Assembly: GCA_945878355.1 (NCBI GenBank) | Contig: CAMCTC010000023.1 | Location: 1 to 52,607, forward strand | DNA length: 52,607 bases | Source of the DNA: Bordetella parapertussis | Lineage (GTDB): Bacteria > Pseudomonadota > Gammaproteobacteria > Burkholderiales > Burkholderiaceae_C | Direction of reading: 5' to 3' | Part shown: positions 1-9,588 of the stretch, piece after piece | Numbering within the stretch: the first letter of the stretch is position 1 | Layout: every line of letters starts with the position of its first letter | The notes under the pieces: model-generated | What the model was told of the DNA's origin: nothing | Database searches by the model: none | What the model saw: the letters and a program-made list of their open reading frames with translations, nothing else | Made by a program: the position numbers and the translations under genes

Positions 1-158
1 ACACGGTTGGCTTCGATCTCACGGGCGAAGAAGGCGTCGATGCGCGCCAAGCCAGGGTCGGAAAAACCGGCCTGGGCGGCGGTCGTGGTCGGCAAAGGCT
101 GCGCCAGGGCACCGAGGCTTGCCAGCAGCGCGACAGTCAAGGTACAGAGTTTTTTCAT
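1..158 (-). CDS. Serine hydrolase (beta-lactamase/esterase EstB type), N-terminal part only
   Basis: The gene runs off the left edge, so only about 52 N-terminal residues are visible. It starts with a classic Sec signal peptide (MKK, a hydrophobic stretch LTVALLASLGALA, then AQP), which suggests export to the periplasm. The mature start AGFSDPGLARIDAFFAREI is typical of class C beta-lactamase-like esterases, where it precedes the SxxK motif; the catalytic serine is outside the window. The ATG at 156-158 follows an AT-rich stretch. Family assignment rests on the N-terminal signature alone. Confidence 0.6.
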   Translation of the reverse strand, partial: MKKLCTLTVALLASLGALAQPLPTTTAAQAGFSDPGLARIDAFFAREIEANR

Positions 159-251
159 GGGATGGCTTGGGTTGGCAGGTTGATCGAATACGCGACAGCG
201 CTTGGACCTGTCAGCGCCAGCGACCAAGTCTGCCTCGGGAGTTCAGGGGGT

Positions 252-266
252 GCAATCGCGGATTGC
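252..266 (-). terminator. Short hairpin after yhaV
   Basis: GCAATC-GCG-GATTGC is a perfect 6-bp inverted repeat lying 13 bases beyond the yhaV stop codon. No T-run follows it, so it is only a possible transcription end or RNA 3' stabiliser. Confidence 0.25.
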
Positions 267-278
267 CCTGACCTGGTG

Positions 279-731
279 CTAGGCCCAATCCGTCTTGGTT
301 GCTGACAAAAGCGCGGCCCAGTCGTCGGGGGGATGTCCGCGTTGGAGCATTTTCTGAAACACAGCGTACGGGTCGCTCTTGCTGCCGGAGGATCTCAAGC
401 TGTTCTCGTCGTTCACCCAAGAAAAGATGATGATCTTGGTATTGGAGTCAAAGCGGAAAAACAATCGAAATCTTCGCCCGATCTTGGCACGCCGCCAGTG
501 CCTGAATGCGGGGCCCATCGTGTTGCCCTGCCGGTACTCTTCGCGATTGGGGTCACTTGGCACGACCTCCAGCATCAACTGAGACAAGGCGTTGAAGAGT
601 TTGACATTGGCGTTTGACCCACACCCTTGCGGGTCCTTGGTTTGTGCGCGTTGCGCTGCAGCTTGCAGTTTCTGGAGCTGCGCAATCAGACAGTCGTGGA
701 AGAGCAAGTTCCAACCGTGTCGCTCAATCAC
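279..731 (-). CDS. yhaV: YhaV-type toxin (type II TA, mRNA endoribonuclease)
   Basis: A 150-residue protein with the YhaV family look throughout: an N-terminal NGW-like segment (RHGWNLLFHDCL), then DPNREEYRQGNTMG, the basic RRAKIGRRFRLFFRF strand, IIIFSWVNDENSLR and a C-terminal KMLQRGHPPDDW. YhaV toxins are RelE-fold ribonucleases that stop growth by cutting mRNA and are neutralised by PrlF. The start codon overlaps the prlF stop by four bases (ATGA), as expected for translational coupling. Length and conserved blocks look intact, so the toxin is probably functional. Confidence 0.9.
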   Translation of the reverse strand: MIERHGWNLLFHDCLIAQLQKLQAAAQRAQTKDPQGCGSNANVKLFNALSQLMLEVVPSDPNREEYRQGNTMGPAFRHWRRAKIGRRFRLFFRFDSNTKIIIFSWVNDENSLRSSGSKSDPYAVFQKMLQRGHPPDDWAALLSATKTDWA

Positions 732-1048
732 AGCGCCACATCGCCGTCAATGTCTTCCCCCAGATCGACAGGCCGTTTGATGGCCTGCAGCATAGCCTGC
801 GCCAGAGCATCGGGCAGCGTGGCGACCTGTTGGCCAGAGGCAATGCCTTTTTCCAGCAGCGCCAAGAAGCCCCCGATAGCGGGGTCTGCGTGGGGTTCGT
901 CATCGACACGCGAGACGATGACTTGCTGCGCCCGCAAGTCGAACGCAACCTTCCCGCCAACGTTCACGCCCAGTGCCTGGCGGATGGATTTCGGCAAAGT
1001 GATCTGGCCCTTGGATGTGATGGTCGCAACCTCGTGAATGGTGGGCAT
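728..1048 (-). CDS. prlF: PrlF-type antitoxin (SpoVT/AbrB swapped-hairpin)
   Basis: A 106-residue antitoxin with an N-terminal AbrB-like DNA-binding fold (VATITSKGQITLPKSIRQALGV, then KVAFDLRAQQVIVSR). The C-terminal half (FLALLEKGI, ALAQAMLQAI) is the toxin-wrapping part typical of PrlF/SohA. I chose the ATG at 1048 because GGAAGAAAG lies about 7 bases before it and homologues begin here; an in-frame ATG at 1066 would sit almost on the predicted transcription start. It is the first gene of a two-gene operon with yhaV and is probably autoregulated through the palindrome at 1080-1097. Confidence 0.9.
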   Translation of the reverse strand: MPTIHEVATITSKGQITLPKSIRQALGVNVGGKVAFDLRAQQVIVSRVDDEPHADPAIGGFLALLEKGIASGQQVATLPDALAQAMLQAIKRPVDLGEDIDGDVAL

Positions 1049-1076
1049 GGCCAAGCTTTCTTCCATTGAATGGGAT

Positions 1077-1106
1077 ATCGTAAGGAATATTCCTTACTTT
1101 TGTCAA
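1077..1106 (-). promoter_or_regulatory. prlF-yhaV promoter with embedded operator palindrome
   Basis: Reading leftward there is a perfect -35 TTGACA (1101-1106), an 18-base spacer and a -10-like TACGAT (1077-1082). Inside the spacer and reaching into the -10 lies the perfect 18-bp palindrome GTAAGGAATATTCCTTAC (1080-1097). A dimeric antitoxin bound there would block RNA polymerase, so this is a good autoregulatory site. Operator function is inferred from position and symmetry. Confidence 0.7.
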
Positions 1107-1309
1107 GCCAGCTGAGATTGGCCTTGTCCATCATCGCAGGAGGCGGTGCCGAAATCTGCACCAGCGCAGCGCCTGACGGGCGCTGACGGCCTGTCTCACC
1201 CGTGCCGGAACAACGCCCTGATCCCGCCGCTTTTCGACCTAAAGCCTGCCGGGCGCTGCGCCGATAGTGAGGTGACCATCTGCCGCACGAAACGATCCGC
1301 CCCATCCCC

Positions 1310-2368
1310 ATGAACGACCCCAGCGCTGCCCTGTCCACCATCGACTTGTCGGCGCTGCTGCCTGCCGCCCAGCGCCGGCCGTCGTTGTGGCAACGCTGGT
1401 TCGCGCCAGCGCCCACAAAGCCCGCCACCAACTTGGTGTTGACCGAGTTCGGCGATCGCCTGGACCAGGCCGCACAGCTCTGGACCGCGCATGTGGGCAT
1501 CGCGCAATCGCAGATGCGCGATGCCACCAGCCAGTTGCTCGAAGGCTTCGGTGCGATCTTGAAAGAGCTCGACCTGCTGATCATCGCGCCCGACGCTGGC
1601 TCGATCGGCCCGGCCAGCGCCAACATCGACGAGCGTGCCGCGATGCTCGCGCTGTGCGAGCATCGATTGCGCGGGCTGCTCGTCACGCTGGAAGGCTTCG
1701 TGCAATCGCGCGACATGGTGCTGGGCTCGGTCCGCTCGCTCTCGGCCGCATCGGCCAATCTCGGCGACATGGCCGAGGACGTGGGCAAGCTCGCGCGCCA
1801 GACCAACCTGCTGTCGATCAACGCGGCGATCGAGGCCGCGCGCGCCGGCGAGAGCGGGCGTGGCTTCGCAGTGGTCGCCGGCGAGGTGCGGAGGCTGTCG
1901 AGCGAATCGGGCGAGACCGGCAGGCGCATCGCCGTGCAGGTGCAGCAGTTCGGCCACCAGATGCAGCAAGCGCTGACCCAGGCCGACGACCAAGCAGTGC
2001 GCGGCGCCAGTGCGATCCAGGCCTCGGAGGCGACGATCCAACAGGTGGTGGTCGATGTCGACGGCGCGGTGTCGCAGCTCAACGCCCGCGCGGCCGAGCT
2101 GCGCGCCCGCGGCGAGGCCGTCAAAGCCCAGGTACAGCAGCTGATGCAGGCTTTCCAGTTCCAGGACCGTGTCAGCCAGATCCTCGACCAGGTCAGCGCG
2201 TCGATCAACGTCGCCACCGCGCAGCTCAAGACCGCGCTGGCCGAGGGCCGTGCGCCCGATGCCGGAGATTGGGTCGCGCTGCTGAGCCAGGGCTACACCA
2301 CAGCAGAGCAACGCGCTGGCAGCGGCCATGCGGCAGCCCAAGCCAGTAGCGAAACCACATTCTTTTGA
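1310..2368 (+). CDS. Soluble methyl-accepting chemotaxis signalling protein
   Basis: A 352-residue receptor-type protein without any transmembrane segment. The conserved signalling hairpin tip is present at about residues 155-200 ([21 protein letters not shown], then [15 protein letters not shown]), so it should contact CheA and CheW. The N-terminal about 140 residues have no sensor domain that I recognise, and the methylation helices are short. A C-terminal helix ([20 protein letters not shown]) resembles those of small cytoplasmic receptors. It is the first gene of the chemotaxis operon, so it probably supplies a cytoplasmic input. The true start is uncertain, because only a weak ribosome site precedes the ATG. 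Confidence 0.85.
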   Translation: MNDPSAALSTIDLSALLPAAQRRPSLWQRWFAPAPTKPATNLVLTEFGDRLDQAAQLWTAHVGIAQSQMRDATSQLLEGFGAILKELDLLIIAPDAGSIGPASANIDERAAMLALCEHRLRGLLVTLEGFVQSRDMVLGSVRSLSAASANLGDMAEDVGKLARQTNLLSINAAIEAARAGESGRGFAVVAGEVRRLSSESGETGRRIAVQVQQFGHQMQQALTQADDQAVRGASAIQASEATIQQVVVDVDGAVSQLNARAAELRARGEAVKAQVQQLMQAFQFQDRVSQILDQVSASINVATAQLKTALAEGRAPDAGDWVALLSQGYTTAEQRAGSGHAAAQASSETTFF

Positions 2369-2423
2369 AAGGCCGGCGCTCAGGGGGCTCAAGTTGCCTG
2401 CCCCGACGCCCGAAACCCCTGCC

Positions 2424-2795
2424 ATGGCCAAAACCATATTGATTGTCGATGACTCGAGTTCGCTGCGCACCGTTGTGAAGATGGCGCTGGTGCGCGCCGG
2501 CTACGAGGTGCTGGAAGGTGTCGATGGGCGCGACGGGCTGGCACAGCTCGACAAAGCGGCCAAGGTGCACCTGATCGTCAGCGACGTGAACATGCCCAAC
2601 ATGGACGGCATCGCCTTCGTCACCCAGGTCAAGCAGCACCCGCGCCACAAGTTCACCCCCGTGATCATGCTCACGACCGAAGGCCAGGACGAAAAAAAGG
2701 CGCAAGGCCGCGCAGCCGGTGCCAAGGCCTGGATCGTCAAGCCCTTCAACCCGCCGCAGCTGCTGGACGCGGTGTCCAAGCTGATCCTGCCCTAA
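2424..2795 (+). CDS. cheY: CheY-like single-domain response regulator
   Basis: A 123-residue receiver domain with the acidic pair D9-D10, the phospho-acceptor D54 in IVSDVNMPNMDG, the switch Thr in IMLTTEG and the conserved Lys in WIVKPFN. No output domain follows. It should be phosphorylated by CheA encoded two genes downstream and then act on the flagellar or twitching motor. I start it at ATG 2424, because the receiver fold begins at once (KTILIVDD) and an upstream in-frame ATG would add 32 residues of non-conserved sequence overlapping the preceding gene. Confidence 0.92.
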   Translation: MAKTILIVDDSSSLRTVVKMALVRAGYEVLEGVDGRDGLAQLDKAAKVHLIVSDVNMPNMDGIAFVTQVKQHPRHKFTPVIMLTTEGQDEKKAQGRAAGAKAWIVKPFNPPQLLDAVSKLILP

Positions 2796-2811
2796 CCCCG
2801 GAAGGACCCTC

Positions 2812-3228
2812 ATGCCTGACGTGACGATCACCACCATGCCCCCGTCGTCCGACGCGGTGCTGCGCCTGCCTACCGAGCTGACGATCTACACCGTCGCTGA
2901 AACCCGCAGCGCCTGGCTGCCCTGGCTGACTTCGCAGCTCTCAAGCAAATGTGGCTTTGCCACTTTGCTTGATCCCCACGGGGGGCGGTCGGCTTCGGCC
3001 GGCCTTGGGGCGCTCAGTGAGCAGCGCGCCGACGCAGCGCTCGTCGATGCCGGCGCGGTCGACCAGGTCGATGCGGCCGGCGTCCAGCTGCTGGCCTCGC
3101 TGGCGCTGGCCTTGACGCCTCGCCGGCTGCAGTTGGTCGCGCCCAGCGAGCCGCTGCGCAGCGCCTGCCAGACCCTGGGTCTGCAAGCCTTGCTCGCCAA
3201 CGACGCGGCCAACGAGGCCCACGCGTGA
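2812..3228 (+). CDS. STAS-domain protein (CheA-associated) with an in-frame insertion
   Basis: A STAS-fold protein: LPTELTIYTVAETRSAWLPW forms the first strand and helix and ALVDAGAVDQVDAAGVQLL is the central strand-loop-helix that normally carries the regulatory residue. STAS proteins of this type lie beside cheA in many betaproteobacteria. Between these blocks are about 29 extra residues (SSKCGFATLL to ALSEQ) that do not belong to the fold and correspond to the palindromic DNA at 2941-3027. At 138 residues it is longer than the roughly 100-110 usual for the family. AAGGA precedes the ATG. The GTG of cheA overlaps its stop codon. Confidence 0.8.
   Translation: MPDVTITTMPPSSDAVLRLPTELTIYTVAETRSAWLPWLTSQLSSKCGFATLLDPHGGRSASAGLGALSEQRADAALVDAGAVDQVDAAGVQLLASLALALTPRRLQLVAPSEPLRSACQTLGLQALLANDAANEAHA
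2941..3027. repeat. Palindrome-rich element inserted in frame in the STAS gene
   Basis: Two strong hairpins lie back to back. The first pairs 2941-2955 with 2959-2972 (14 bp, one bulged T, loop TTT). The second pairs GGTCGGC (2987-2993) with GCCGGCC (2998-3004) around a TTCG tetraloop. CCCC-ACG-GGGG lies between them and GCTCAGTGAGC follows. The element keeps the reading frame and adds roughly 29 residues at a loop between the first helix and next strand of the STAS fold. Right boundary is estimated from where family-like sequence resumes. I found no second copy in this window. Confidence 0.65.
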
Positions 3229-5381
3229 AACCCAGCGAGCAAGACTTCATCGCCGACGCGCTGCCGGCTTTCATCAGCGAGGCGCGCGAGCAGGTCGAAA
3301 CCATAGAGCAGCTGATGCTGCAGCTCGAGGACGCACCCAAGGACCGCGAACTGCTGGACGCGCTGTTTCGCTGCGCCCACACCGTCAAGGGATCGGCCGG
3401 GATCTTCGGCCTGGACGCGGTGGTGGGATTTACCCACCATGTCGAGACCTTGCTCGACCGGCTGCGCGAGGGCCAGATCGCACTGAATCCCGAGCTGAGC
3501 ACGTTGCTGCTGCAGTGCAATGACCAGATCCGCTCGCTGGTGGCCGCAGCGCTAGACCCGCAAGTCGAGGCCGACCAGGCATTGGCCGCGCGCGCGATGC
3601 TGGTCGATCGGCTCCAAGCAGCCAGCGGCTCGGCCAACCGGTCAAGCAATGACGGCAACCCGGCAGTCCCAGCCGCGGCGATGGCACCTCGCCAAGCCGG
3701 CACCTGGCAGGTCTCGGTGCAGTTCGGCCTAGACACCTTCCGCAACGGCATGGACCCGCTGGCGCTGCTGGGCTACCTGGCCGGGATCGGCGAGATCTCC
3801 AGCCTGCGCTGCGACCTGGCCGCGCTGCCCGCGATCGACTCGCTAGACGCCGAGAGCTGCCACCTGGGTTTCGATTTCAGCCTGGTCACCGATGCCGCGC
3901 AAGCCGAGATCGAAGCGGCTTTCAGCTTCGTCCGAGACGACTGCGTGCTGCGATTGGCCAGCGGCGATCCGGTCATCGACGAGGCACAGCCGATGCCCGC
4001 TGCGCCAGCGCATGCCAACGTCGAGCCACCGGCTCTGCCAACCGCCTTGCCACCCGCCGGTCCATCCATCACCGACCCCAGCCTGGACGCCAAGCCCGCG
4101 CGCCAACGCCAGAGCGCCGCCGACGACCACCGCTTCATCCGCGTCCACGCCGACCGGCTCGACGCGGTGATCAACCTGCTCGGCGAACTCGTGATTGCCG
4201 GCGCGGGTGCACAACTGCTGGCGCGCCAGACCCGGCAACGCGCGCTGATCGAAGCCAACACCCAGATCGGCAGGCTCATCGAAGAGATCCGCAACGGCAC
4301 GCTGCAGCTGCGCATGGTCCCGATCGGTGAAACCTTCTCGCGGCTGCGCCGCGTGGTGCGCGACACCGCGTCCGAACTGGGCAAAGAGGTCACGCTGGAG
4401 ATCCAAGGCGGCGAGACCGAGCTCGACAAATCGGTCGTCGAGCGCATTGCCGACCCTCTGATGCACCTGGTGCGCAACGCACTCGACCACGGCCTGGAGA
4501 CACCCGCGCAACGCCTGGCCTCGGGCAAAGCGGCACAGGGTCGGCTGACGCTGTCGGCCTGCCATGAGTCTGGCAGCATCCTGATCCGCATCGGCGACGA
4601 CGGCCGCGGCATCAACCGAGACAAGGTATTGCAGCGCGCCTGGGACAGCGGCTTGGTCGAGCGCGGCAGCCAGCCAGCCGACGCCGAGATCGTCAAGCTG
4701 ATCTTCGAGCCGGGTTTTTCCACCGCCAGCGAGGTCACCAAGCTCAGCGGCCGCGGCGTCGGCATGGACGTGGTGCGCAGCAACATCGAGGCCTTGCGCG
4801 GCACCGTCACGGTGACCAGCGATCCCGGCCAGGGCGCCCAGATCGAGATCCGGATGCCGCTGACGCTGGCGATCATCGACGGATTTTTGGTCGGCGTCGG
4901 GGCGTCCAAGTTCGTCTTCCCACTCGACGCGGTGGTCGAGGTGATCGAGCGCGGGCCCGCCGCGATGGGCAGCCCGCATGGCCGGGACGATGGCCCCGAC
5001 CTGCGAGGCCGCGGCGTCGTCGAGCTGCGCGGCCAGGTGTTGCCTGTGCTCGACTTGCGCCGGCTCTACGGGCTGGATTCGCCCGAGCCCGAGCGCAGCA
5101 GCGTGGTCGTGATCCGCGCCGGCAGCAGCCGCTACGGCGTGATCGTCGACCAGTTGCTGGGCCAGCACCAGACCGTGATCAAGCCGCTGGGCCGGATGCT
5201 GAGCAGCCTGCGCGGCATGTCGGGCTCGTCGATCCTCGGCAATGGCGAGGTCGCACTGATCTTCGACGTTATCTCGCTGAGCCAACTCGCCTCGCAACAG
5301 CCTGCCACGCCGGCCGAATCAAGCAATTCCCCCAAGCGCCAAACCGCGATCCACCACCCGTCCCTGGAAGGACAAGCCTGA
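3225..5381 (+). CDS. cheA: Chemotaxis histidine kinase CheA
   Basis: A 718-residue CheA. The N-terminal HPt domain carries the phospho-acceptor His at about residue 52 ([14 protein letters not shown]). A variable linker with Pro/Ala-rich sequence (about 260-300) replaces a recognisable P2 domain. Next come the dimerisation helices ([17 protein letters not shown]), the HATPase domain with its N box ([14 protein letters not shown]), G1 (GDDGRGIN) and G2 (GRGVGMDVV), and a C-terminal CheW-like coupling domain. Start is a GTG overlapping the STAS stop (GTGA). It passes phosphate to CheY and CheB in the same operon. Confidence 0.95.
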   Translation: MKPSEQDFIADALPAFISEAREQVETIEQLMLQLEDAPKDRELLDALFRCAHTVKGSAGIFGLDAVVGFTHHVETLLDRLREGQIALNPELSTLLLQCNDQIRSLVAAALDPQVEADQALAARAMLVDRLQAASGSANRSSNDGNPAVPAAAMAPRQAGTWQVSVQFGLDTFRNGMDPLALLGYLAGIGEISSLRCDLAALPAIDSLDAESCHLGFDFSLVTDAAQAEIEAAFSFVRDDCVLRLASGDPVIDEAQPMPAAPAHANVEPPALPTALPPAGPSITDPSLDAKPARQRQSAADDHRFIRVHADRLDAVINLLGELVIAGAGAQLLARQTRQRALIEANTQIGRLIEEIRNGTLQLRMVPIGETFSRLRRVVRDTASELGKEVTLEIQGGETELDKSVVERIADPLMHLVRNALDHGLETPAQRLASGKAAQGRLTLSACHESGSILIRIGDDGRGINRDKVLQRAWDSGLVERGSQPADAEIVKLIFEPGFSTASEVTKLSGRGVGMDVVRSNIEALRGTVTVTSDPGQGAQIEIRMPLTLAIIDGFLVGVGASKFVFPLDAVVEVIERGPAAMGSPHGRDDGPDLRGRGVVELRGQVLPVLDLRRLYGLDSPEPERSSVVVIRAGSSRYGVIVDQLLGQHQTVIKPLGRMLSSLRGMSGSSILGNGEVALIFDVISLSQLASQQPATPAESSNSPKRQTAIHHPSLEGQA

Positions 5382-7585
5382 TGAACCACACCACACCCTC
5401 CTGGATCGCCCGCCTGCTGGCTGGCGCCGAACTGCAGCAATCGAGCCTAGAGCTCGAGCGAGCGCTAGACCAGGCGCGGCAGCAAGCCGCAGCCTGTGCA
5501 GCCGCCGAGGCAGCGCAGGTCGACGCCCAGGCCACACTGGCCCAGCTCAAAGCCAGGCTGGACGCGGTCGAGGCCGAGCTGCAGGTCCGCACCGACATCA
5601 TGAATGTCACGAGCATCGTCTCCGAGGCTGACAAGAAGGGCGACATCCTCAGCGTCAACGACAAGTTCGTCGAAATCTCCAAGTACAGCCGCAGCGAGTT
5701 GATCGGTGCGCCGCACAACACCACGCGCCACCCCGACATGCCCAAGGAGGTGTTCAAGCAGCTGTGGGGAACGATAGGCCGCGGCGACATCTTTCGCGGT
5801 GTGATCAAAAACCGCGCCAAGGACGGCACGCCTTATTACGTCGACGCGGTGGTCGCGCCCATCCTGGGCGAGAACGGCAAGCCGATGAAGTACTTGGGCG
5901 TTCGCTACGACATCACGGCGGCCGAGATCGAGCGCCAGAACGCGCGCGGCATCCTCGCGGCAATCGACAGCAGCTACGCCTACATCGAGTTCGACCTCGG
6001 CGGCCATGTGCTCAGCGCCAACAAGAACTTCCTGCAAGTGCTGGGCTACCAGACCGACGAGATCATCGGCAAGCACCACCGCATGTTCGTCGACACCGCC
6101 ACCTCGATGGGGCCAGGCTATGCCCAGTTCTGGCGCGACTTGAACGACGGCAAGGCCCAGATCGATGTCTTCAAGCGCCTCAGCAAGGCCGGCAAGGAGA
6201 TCTGGATCCAGGCCGTCTACGCACCGGTCAAGGACGAGATGGGCCGCGTCTTCAAGGTGGTGAAGATCGCCACCGATGTCACCACGCAGGTCAACGCCAA
6301 CAACATGCTGGCGCAAGCGGTGGAGCAAGCCCAACAAGTCACCACCGCTGCGCGCAAGGGCGACCTGAGCCAGCGCATCCCGCTCGAGGGCAAGAGCGGC
6401 CCGATCCACCAGCTGTGCGACGGCGTCAACACGCTGCTCGAGACCAGCTCGGTGATCTTTGCCGACGTCGGCCGGGTCTTCGGCGCACTGTCGGCCGGCG
6501 ACCTGAGCCAGCGAATCAACGCCGACTACGCCGGCGTCTTCGGCCGCGTCAAGGACGACGCCAACGCCACCAGCGAGAAGCTCTCGGCGATCATCGAGGA
6601 CGTCGGCCGGGTGTTCTCGGGATTGGCCGAAGGCGACCTGACCCAGCGCATCACGCGCCACGCCGAAGGCCATTTCGATCAGGTCAAGAACGACGCCAAC
6701 ACCACCAGCGAGAAGCTGAGCGCGATCATCGAGGAGGTGCGCGCCGCGGCCGACGCGCTGACCGGCGCAGCCAACCAGGTCAGCGCCACCGCGCAAAGCC
6801 TGTCGCAGTCGGCCAGCGAGCAGGCCAGCTCGGTCGAGGAGACCACTGCGTCGATCGACCTGATGTCGGCATCGATCTCGCAGAACAGCGACAACGCCCG
6901 CGTCACCGACGGCATGGCGACCAAGGCCAGCAAGGAGGCCGGCGAAGGCGGTTCGGCGGTGACGCAGACGGTGACGGCGATGAAGCAGATCGCCGCCAAG
7001 ATCTCCATCGTCGACGACATCGCCTACCAGACCAACCTGCTCGCGCTGAACGCCGCGATCGAGGCCGCGCGCGCCGGCGAGCACGGCAAGGGCTTTGCGG
7101 TGGTCGCTGCCGAGGTGCGCAAGCTCGCCGAGCGCAGCCAGGAGGCGGCGCAGGAGATCGGTGCGCTGGCAGGCAACAGCGTGTCGACGGCCGAGCGCGC
7201 AGGCAAGCTGCTCGACGAGATCGTGCCGTCGATCCAAAAGACGTCCGAACTGGTACAGGAGATCGCTGCGGCGTCGGCCGAACAGAGCCAGTCGGTGACG
7301 CAGATAGGCGGCGCGATGGGCCAGCTCAGCAAGGCGACGCAGCAAAACGCCTCGGCGTCCGAAGAGCTCGCTGCGACCTCCGAGGAGCTCTCAGGCCAGG
7401 CCGAACAGCTGCAACAGGCGGTGGCTTTCTTCCAACTCGCCAGCGAGCCGGCAGCAGCGCGCAGAACCAAAGCAGCACCAGCCGAGATCGGTGCCAAACG
7501 CAGGTCAGCACCGGCGTTACGCGTGGCGGCTACCGCGCCCAGCCCGGCTCGGGCGGCCGGCGGCGGCAACTTCAGGCCTTATTGA
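5381..7585 (+). CDS. Soluble chemoreceptor with two PAS domains and HAMP repeats
   Basis: A 734-residue receptor without membrane segments. After an N-terminal coiled coil there are two PAS domains (about 70-185 and 190-305). The first has the Aer-like [11 protein letters not shown] block, which suggests redox or ligand sensing through a bound cofactor. Then come tandem HAMP-like repeats (the units GDLSQRI and GDLTQRI recur three times, about 325-440) and a full signalling domain with its tip at about 542-585 ([37 protein letters not shown]). No CheR-tethering pentapeptide is seen at the C-terminus. Its ATG shares one base with the cheA stop. Confidence 0.92.
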   Translation: MNHTTPSWIARLLAGAELQQSSLELERALDQARQQAAACAAAEAAQVDAQATLAQLKARLDAVEAELQVRTDIMNVTSIVSEADKKGDILSVNDKFVEISKYSRSELIGAPHNTTRHPDMPKEVFKQLWGTIGRGDIFRGVIKNRAKDGTPYYVDAVVAPILGENGKPMKYLGVRYDITAAEIERQNARGILAAIDSSYAYIEFDLGGHVLSANKNFLQVLGYQTDEIIGKHHRMFVDTATSMGPGYAQFWRDLNDGKAQIDVFKRLSKAGKEIWIQAVYAPVKDEMGRVFKVVKIATDVTTQVNANNMLAQAVEQAQQVTTAARKGDLSQRIPLEGKSGPIHQLCDGVNTLLETSSVIFADVGRVFGALSAGDLSQRINADYAGVFGRVKDDANATSEKLSAIIEDVGRVFSGLAEGDLTQRITRHAEGHFDQVKNDANTTSEKLSAIIEEVRAAADALTGAANQVSATAQSLSQSASEQASSVEETTASIDLMSASISQNSDNARVTDGMATKASKEAGEGGSAVTQTVTAMKQIAAKISIVDDIAYQTNLLALNAAIEAARAGEHGKGFAVVAAEVRKLAERSQEAAQEIGALAGNSVSTAERAGKLLDEIVPSIQKTSELVQEIAAASAEQSQSVTQIGGAMGQLSKATQQNASASEELAATSEELSGQAEQLQQAVAFFQLASEPAAARRTKAAPAEIGAKRRSAPALRVAATAPSPARAAGGGNFRPY

Positions 7586-7628
7586 ACCCATCTCCCATAG
7601 CGAGCGTCTTCAACCGCCAGGATCGACG

Positions 7629-8144
7629 ATGACCCACCCACCCCATGACCAGGCCAGCGGCGAGCCCAGTGGCCAATACCTCACCTTCGCGCTCGGCGAC
7701 GAGGTCTTCGCCACCGACATCCGCACCGTGCGCGAAATCATCCAGCACGGCGCGATGACCACCGTGCCGCTGATGCCCTCGTTCGTCCGCGGCGTGATCA
7801 ACCTGCGCGGCGCGGTGGTGCCGGTGATCGACCTGCACGCCAGGTTCGGCCGCGCCACAGCACGCATCGGCAAGAAGAGCTGCATCGTGATCTTCGACGC
7901 GCTGCGCGACGGCGATCGCATCGAGCTCGGGCTGCTGGTCGACTCGGTCAGCGCGGTGATCGAAATTGCCGCCGCAGCCATCGAGCCGCCGCCTCAATTC
8001 GGCGCCACTGTGCGACGCGAGTTCATCTGCGGCATGGGCAAGGTCGGCTCGCGCTTCGTGATCATCCTGGCGCCCGACAAGGCATTCGATGTCGACGAGA
8101 TGGCACAGCTCTGCGCGTCCGCACAGGACGCAGTAGCGGTATGA
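7629..8144 (+). CDS. cheW: Chemotaxis coupling protein CheW
   Basis: A 171-residue CheW with the SH3-like double-barrel signature: YLTFALGDEVFATDIRTVREII, FVRGVINLRGAVVPVIDLHARFG, and LGLLVDSVSAVIEI. It links receptors to CheA in the signalling array. I start at ATG 7629 because homologues begin a few residues before the first strand; reading further upstream would overlap the receptor gene. Spacing of 43 bases from the receptor gene keeps it in the same operon. Confidence 0.93.
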   Translation: MTHPPHDQASGEPSGQYLTFALGDEVFATDIRTVREIIQHGAMTTVPLMPSFVRGVINLRGAVVPVIDLHARFGRATARIGKKSCIVIFDALRDGDRIELGLLVDSVSAVIEIAAAAIEPPPQFGATVRREFICGMGKVGSRFVIILAPDKAFDVDEMAQLCASAQDAVAV

Positions 8145-8191
8145 AACGCGTCTTTTGAAATTTACTTTTTGCAAGAACTTTCGGAGCCCAT

Positions 8192-9022
8192 ATGCAAACC
8201 CTCAGGGACGACACCTTCCAGGCCATCACCTCGCTGATGCACCAGCAGGTCGGACTGCACTTCACAGACAGCAAGAAGCCACTGGTCTCTTCGAGGCTGG
8301 CACCCAGGCTACAGCACTTGGGCGTGTCGAGCTTCGAGGACTATGTCGGCATGATCATGGAGCCGGCAGAAGGCGGTGACGGCGACAACGGCAGCGAGTT
8401 GCAGATCGCCATCGACTTGCTGACGACCAACGAGACATACTTCTTTCGCGAGCCCGCGCATTACGAGCTGATCGAGAGCGAGATCAAGCGCACCAAGCCC
8501 AAGACGCTGTCGGTATGGAGCGCTGCGGCGTCCTATGGCGACGAGGCTTACAGCCTGGCGATGCTGCTGGCCGACATGCAGCAGCAAGGTCGGATCGGCG
8601 ACCAATGGTCGCTGCTGGGCACCGACATCAGCGATCGGGTGCTGCGCAGCGCGGTCGAGGCGGTCTACCCGCAGGACCGGCTGCGCGCCGTCACCGCAGA
8701 GCGGCTTCGCCGCTACTGCTGGCACGGCGAAGGCGCCTCCGAAGGTCTGGTGCAGATCGCGCCGAAGCTGCGCGACCGGGTGCGTTTCGGTCGGCTCAAC
8801 CTGTGCCATCCGATCGAGGACCTGGGGCCTTTCGACATCGTGTTGCTGCGCAACGTGCTGATCTATTTCGACGCCACGACCAAGCGCGAGGTGGTCGATC
8901 GGGTGCTGACACAGCTCAAGCCAGGTGGGCTGTTCTTCATCGGCACCGCCGAAGGCCGGGTGGCTTGCAACACGCCGCTGCAGACATTGGCGCCCGGGGC
9001 TTTCCGCAAGCTCGCGGCGTGA
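8192..9022 (+). CDS. cheR: Chemoreceptor methyltransferase CheR
   Basis: A 276-residue CheR: an N-terminal all-alpha domain, TNETYFFREPAHYEL leading into the SAM-binding domain, the SAM loop WSAAASYGDEAYSLAML, and the conserved LLRNVLIYFD near the end. The SAM loop differs slightly from the common AASTGEEPYS, with Tyr, Asp and Ala substitutions. It adds methyl groups to Glu side chains of receptors using S-adenosylmethionine. TCGGAG precedes the ATG. The stop overlaps the cheD GTG (GTGA). Confidence 0.93.
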   Translation: MQTLRDDTFQAITSLMHQQVGLHFTDSKKPLVSSRLAPRLQHLGVSSFEDYVGMIMEPAEGGDGDNGSELQIAIDLLTTNETYFFREPAHYELIESEIKRTKPKTLSVWSAAASYGDEAYSLAMLLADMQQQGRIGDQWSLLGTDISDRVLRSAVEAVYPQDRLRAVTAERLRRYCWHGEGASEGLVQIAPKLRDRVRFGRLNLCHPIEDLGPFDIVLLRNVLIYFDATTKREVVDRVLTQLKPGGLFFIGTAEGRVACNTPLQTLAPGAFRKLAA

Positions 9023-9537
9023 GCCAGCGCGCAGTGTCCGGGCAAGCCGTATCGGCCATGCCGGCGGCGCCGCGCGCCGAGTCGCCAGGCCAGGTGTTGC
9101 ACCCCGGCGACGTGGTGTACGCCGGATGCGGCGAACGGTTGCAGACCTTGCTGGGCTCTTGCGTCGCGATCATCCTGACCGACCCGCGGCGCACGGTGGC
9201 GACGATGTGCCATGTGGTGCACGCTGGCCAACCTGGCCAGCGCAGCGCGCACGACAGTGCTTATGGCGAGGTGGCGTTGGCCGCGATGGCCAGGCTGCTG
9301 CATTCGCGCGGTATCACGCCCGGCCTGTGTGAAGCCTATGTGATGGGCGGGGGCAACATGTTTCCGCAGCAGTTCAACGCAGCCCATGTCGGCCTGCAAA
9401 ACGCGCGCTGGGCGCTGGCCGCTTTGGCACGTGACGGCCAGCGGGTGGTGCTGGCCGACCTGGGAGGCGCAGCCTACCGACGCGTCGGCTGGACCGTCGG
9501 GCCGGGCGCGCCCGAGGTCATCGCGGTGCCGGTGTGA
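9019..9537 (+). CDS. cheD: Chemoreceptor glutamine deamidase CheD
   Basis: A 172-residue CheD. The catalytic Cys lies in LLGSCVAIILTDP and the catalytic His in MCHVVHA; VMGGGNMFP is the family glycine loop. CheD deamidates receptor glutamines to create methylation sites. I use the GTG at 9019 that overlaps the cheR stop; an ATG at 9058 (MPAAPRAE) is the alternative and would remove 13 non-conserved residues. Confidence 0.9.
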   Translation: MSQRAVSGQAVSAMPAAPRAESPGQVLHPGDVVYAGCGERLQTLLGSCVAIILTDPRRTVATMCHVVHAGQPGQRSAHDSAYGEVALAAMARLLHSRGITPGLCEAYVMGGGNMFPQQFNAAHVGLQNARWALAALARDGQRVVLADLGGAAYRRVGWTVGPGAPEVIAVPV

Positions 9538-9588
9538 GCTGCGCCACCATCGTTTGAAGCCTTGAGGCACGAAATTTCAGGAGCAAGC

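Noticed and set aside
964..2229. 421-codon leftward frame across the first receptor gene
   Set aside because: Codon choice and amino-acid content follow from the opposite strand; the receptor on the + strand explains all of it.
3843..5297. 484-codon reading frame antisense to cheA
   Set aside because: Its codons are the mirror of a very GC-rich gene; no family motif is seen, and it overlaps an unquestionable CheA. The same applies to the long antisense frames opposite the first receptor gene (1196-2470) and the second (5465-7345).
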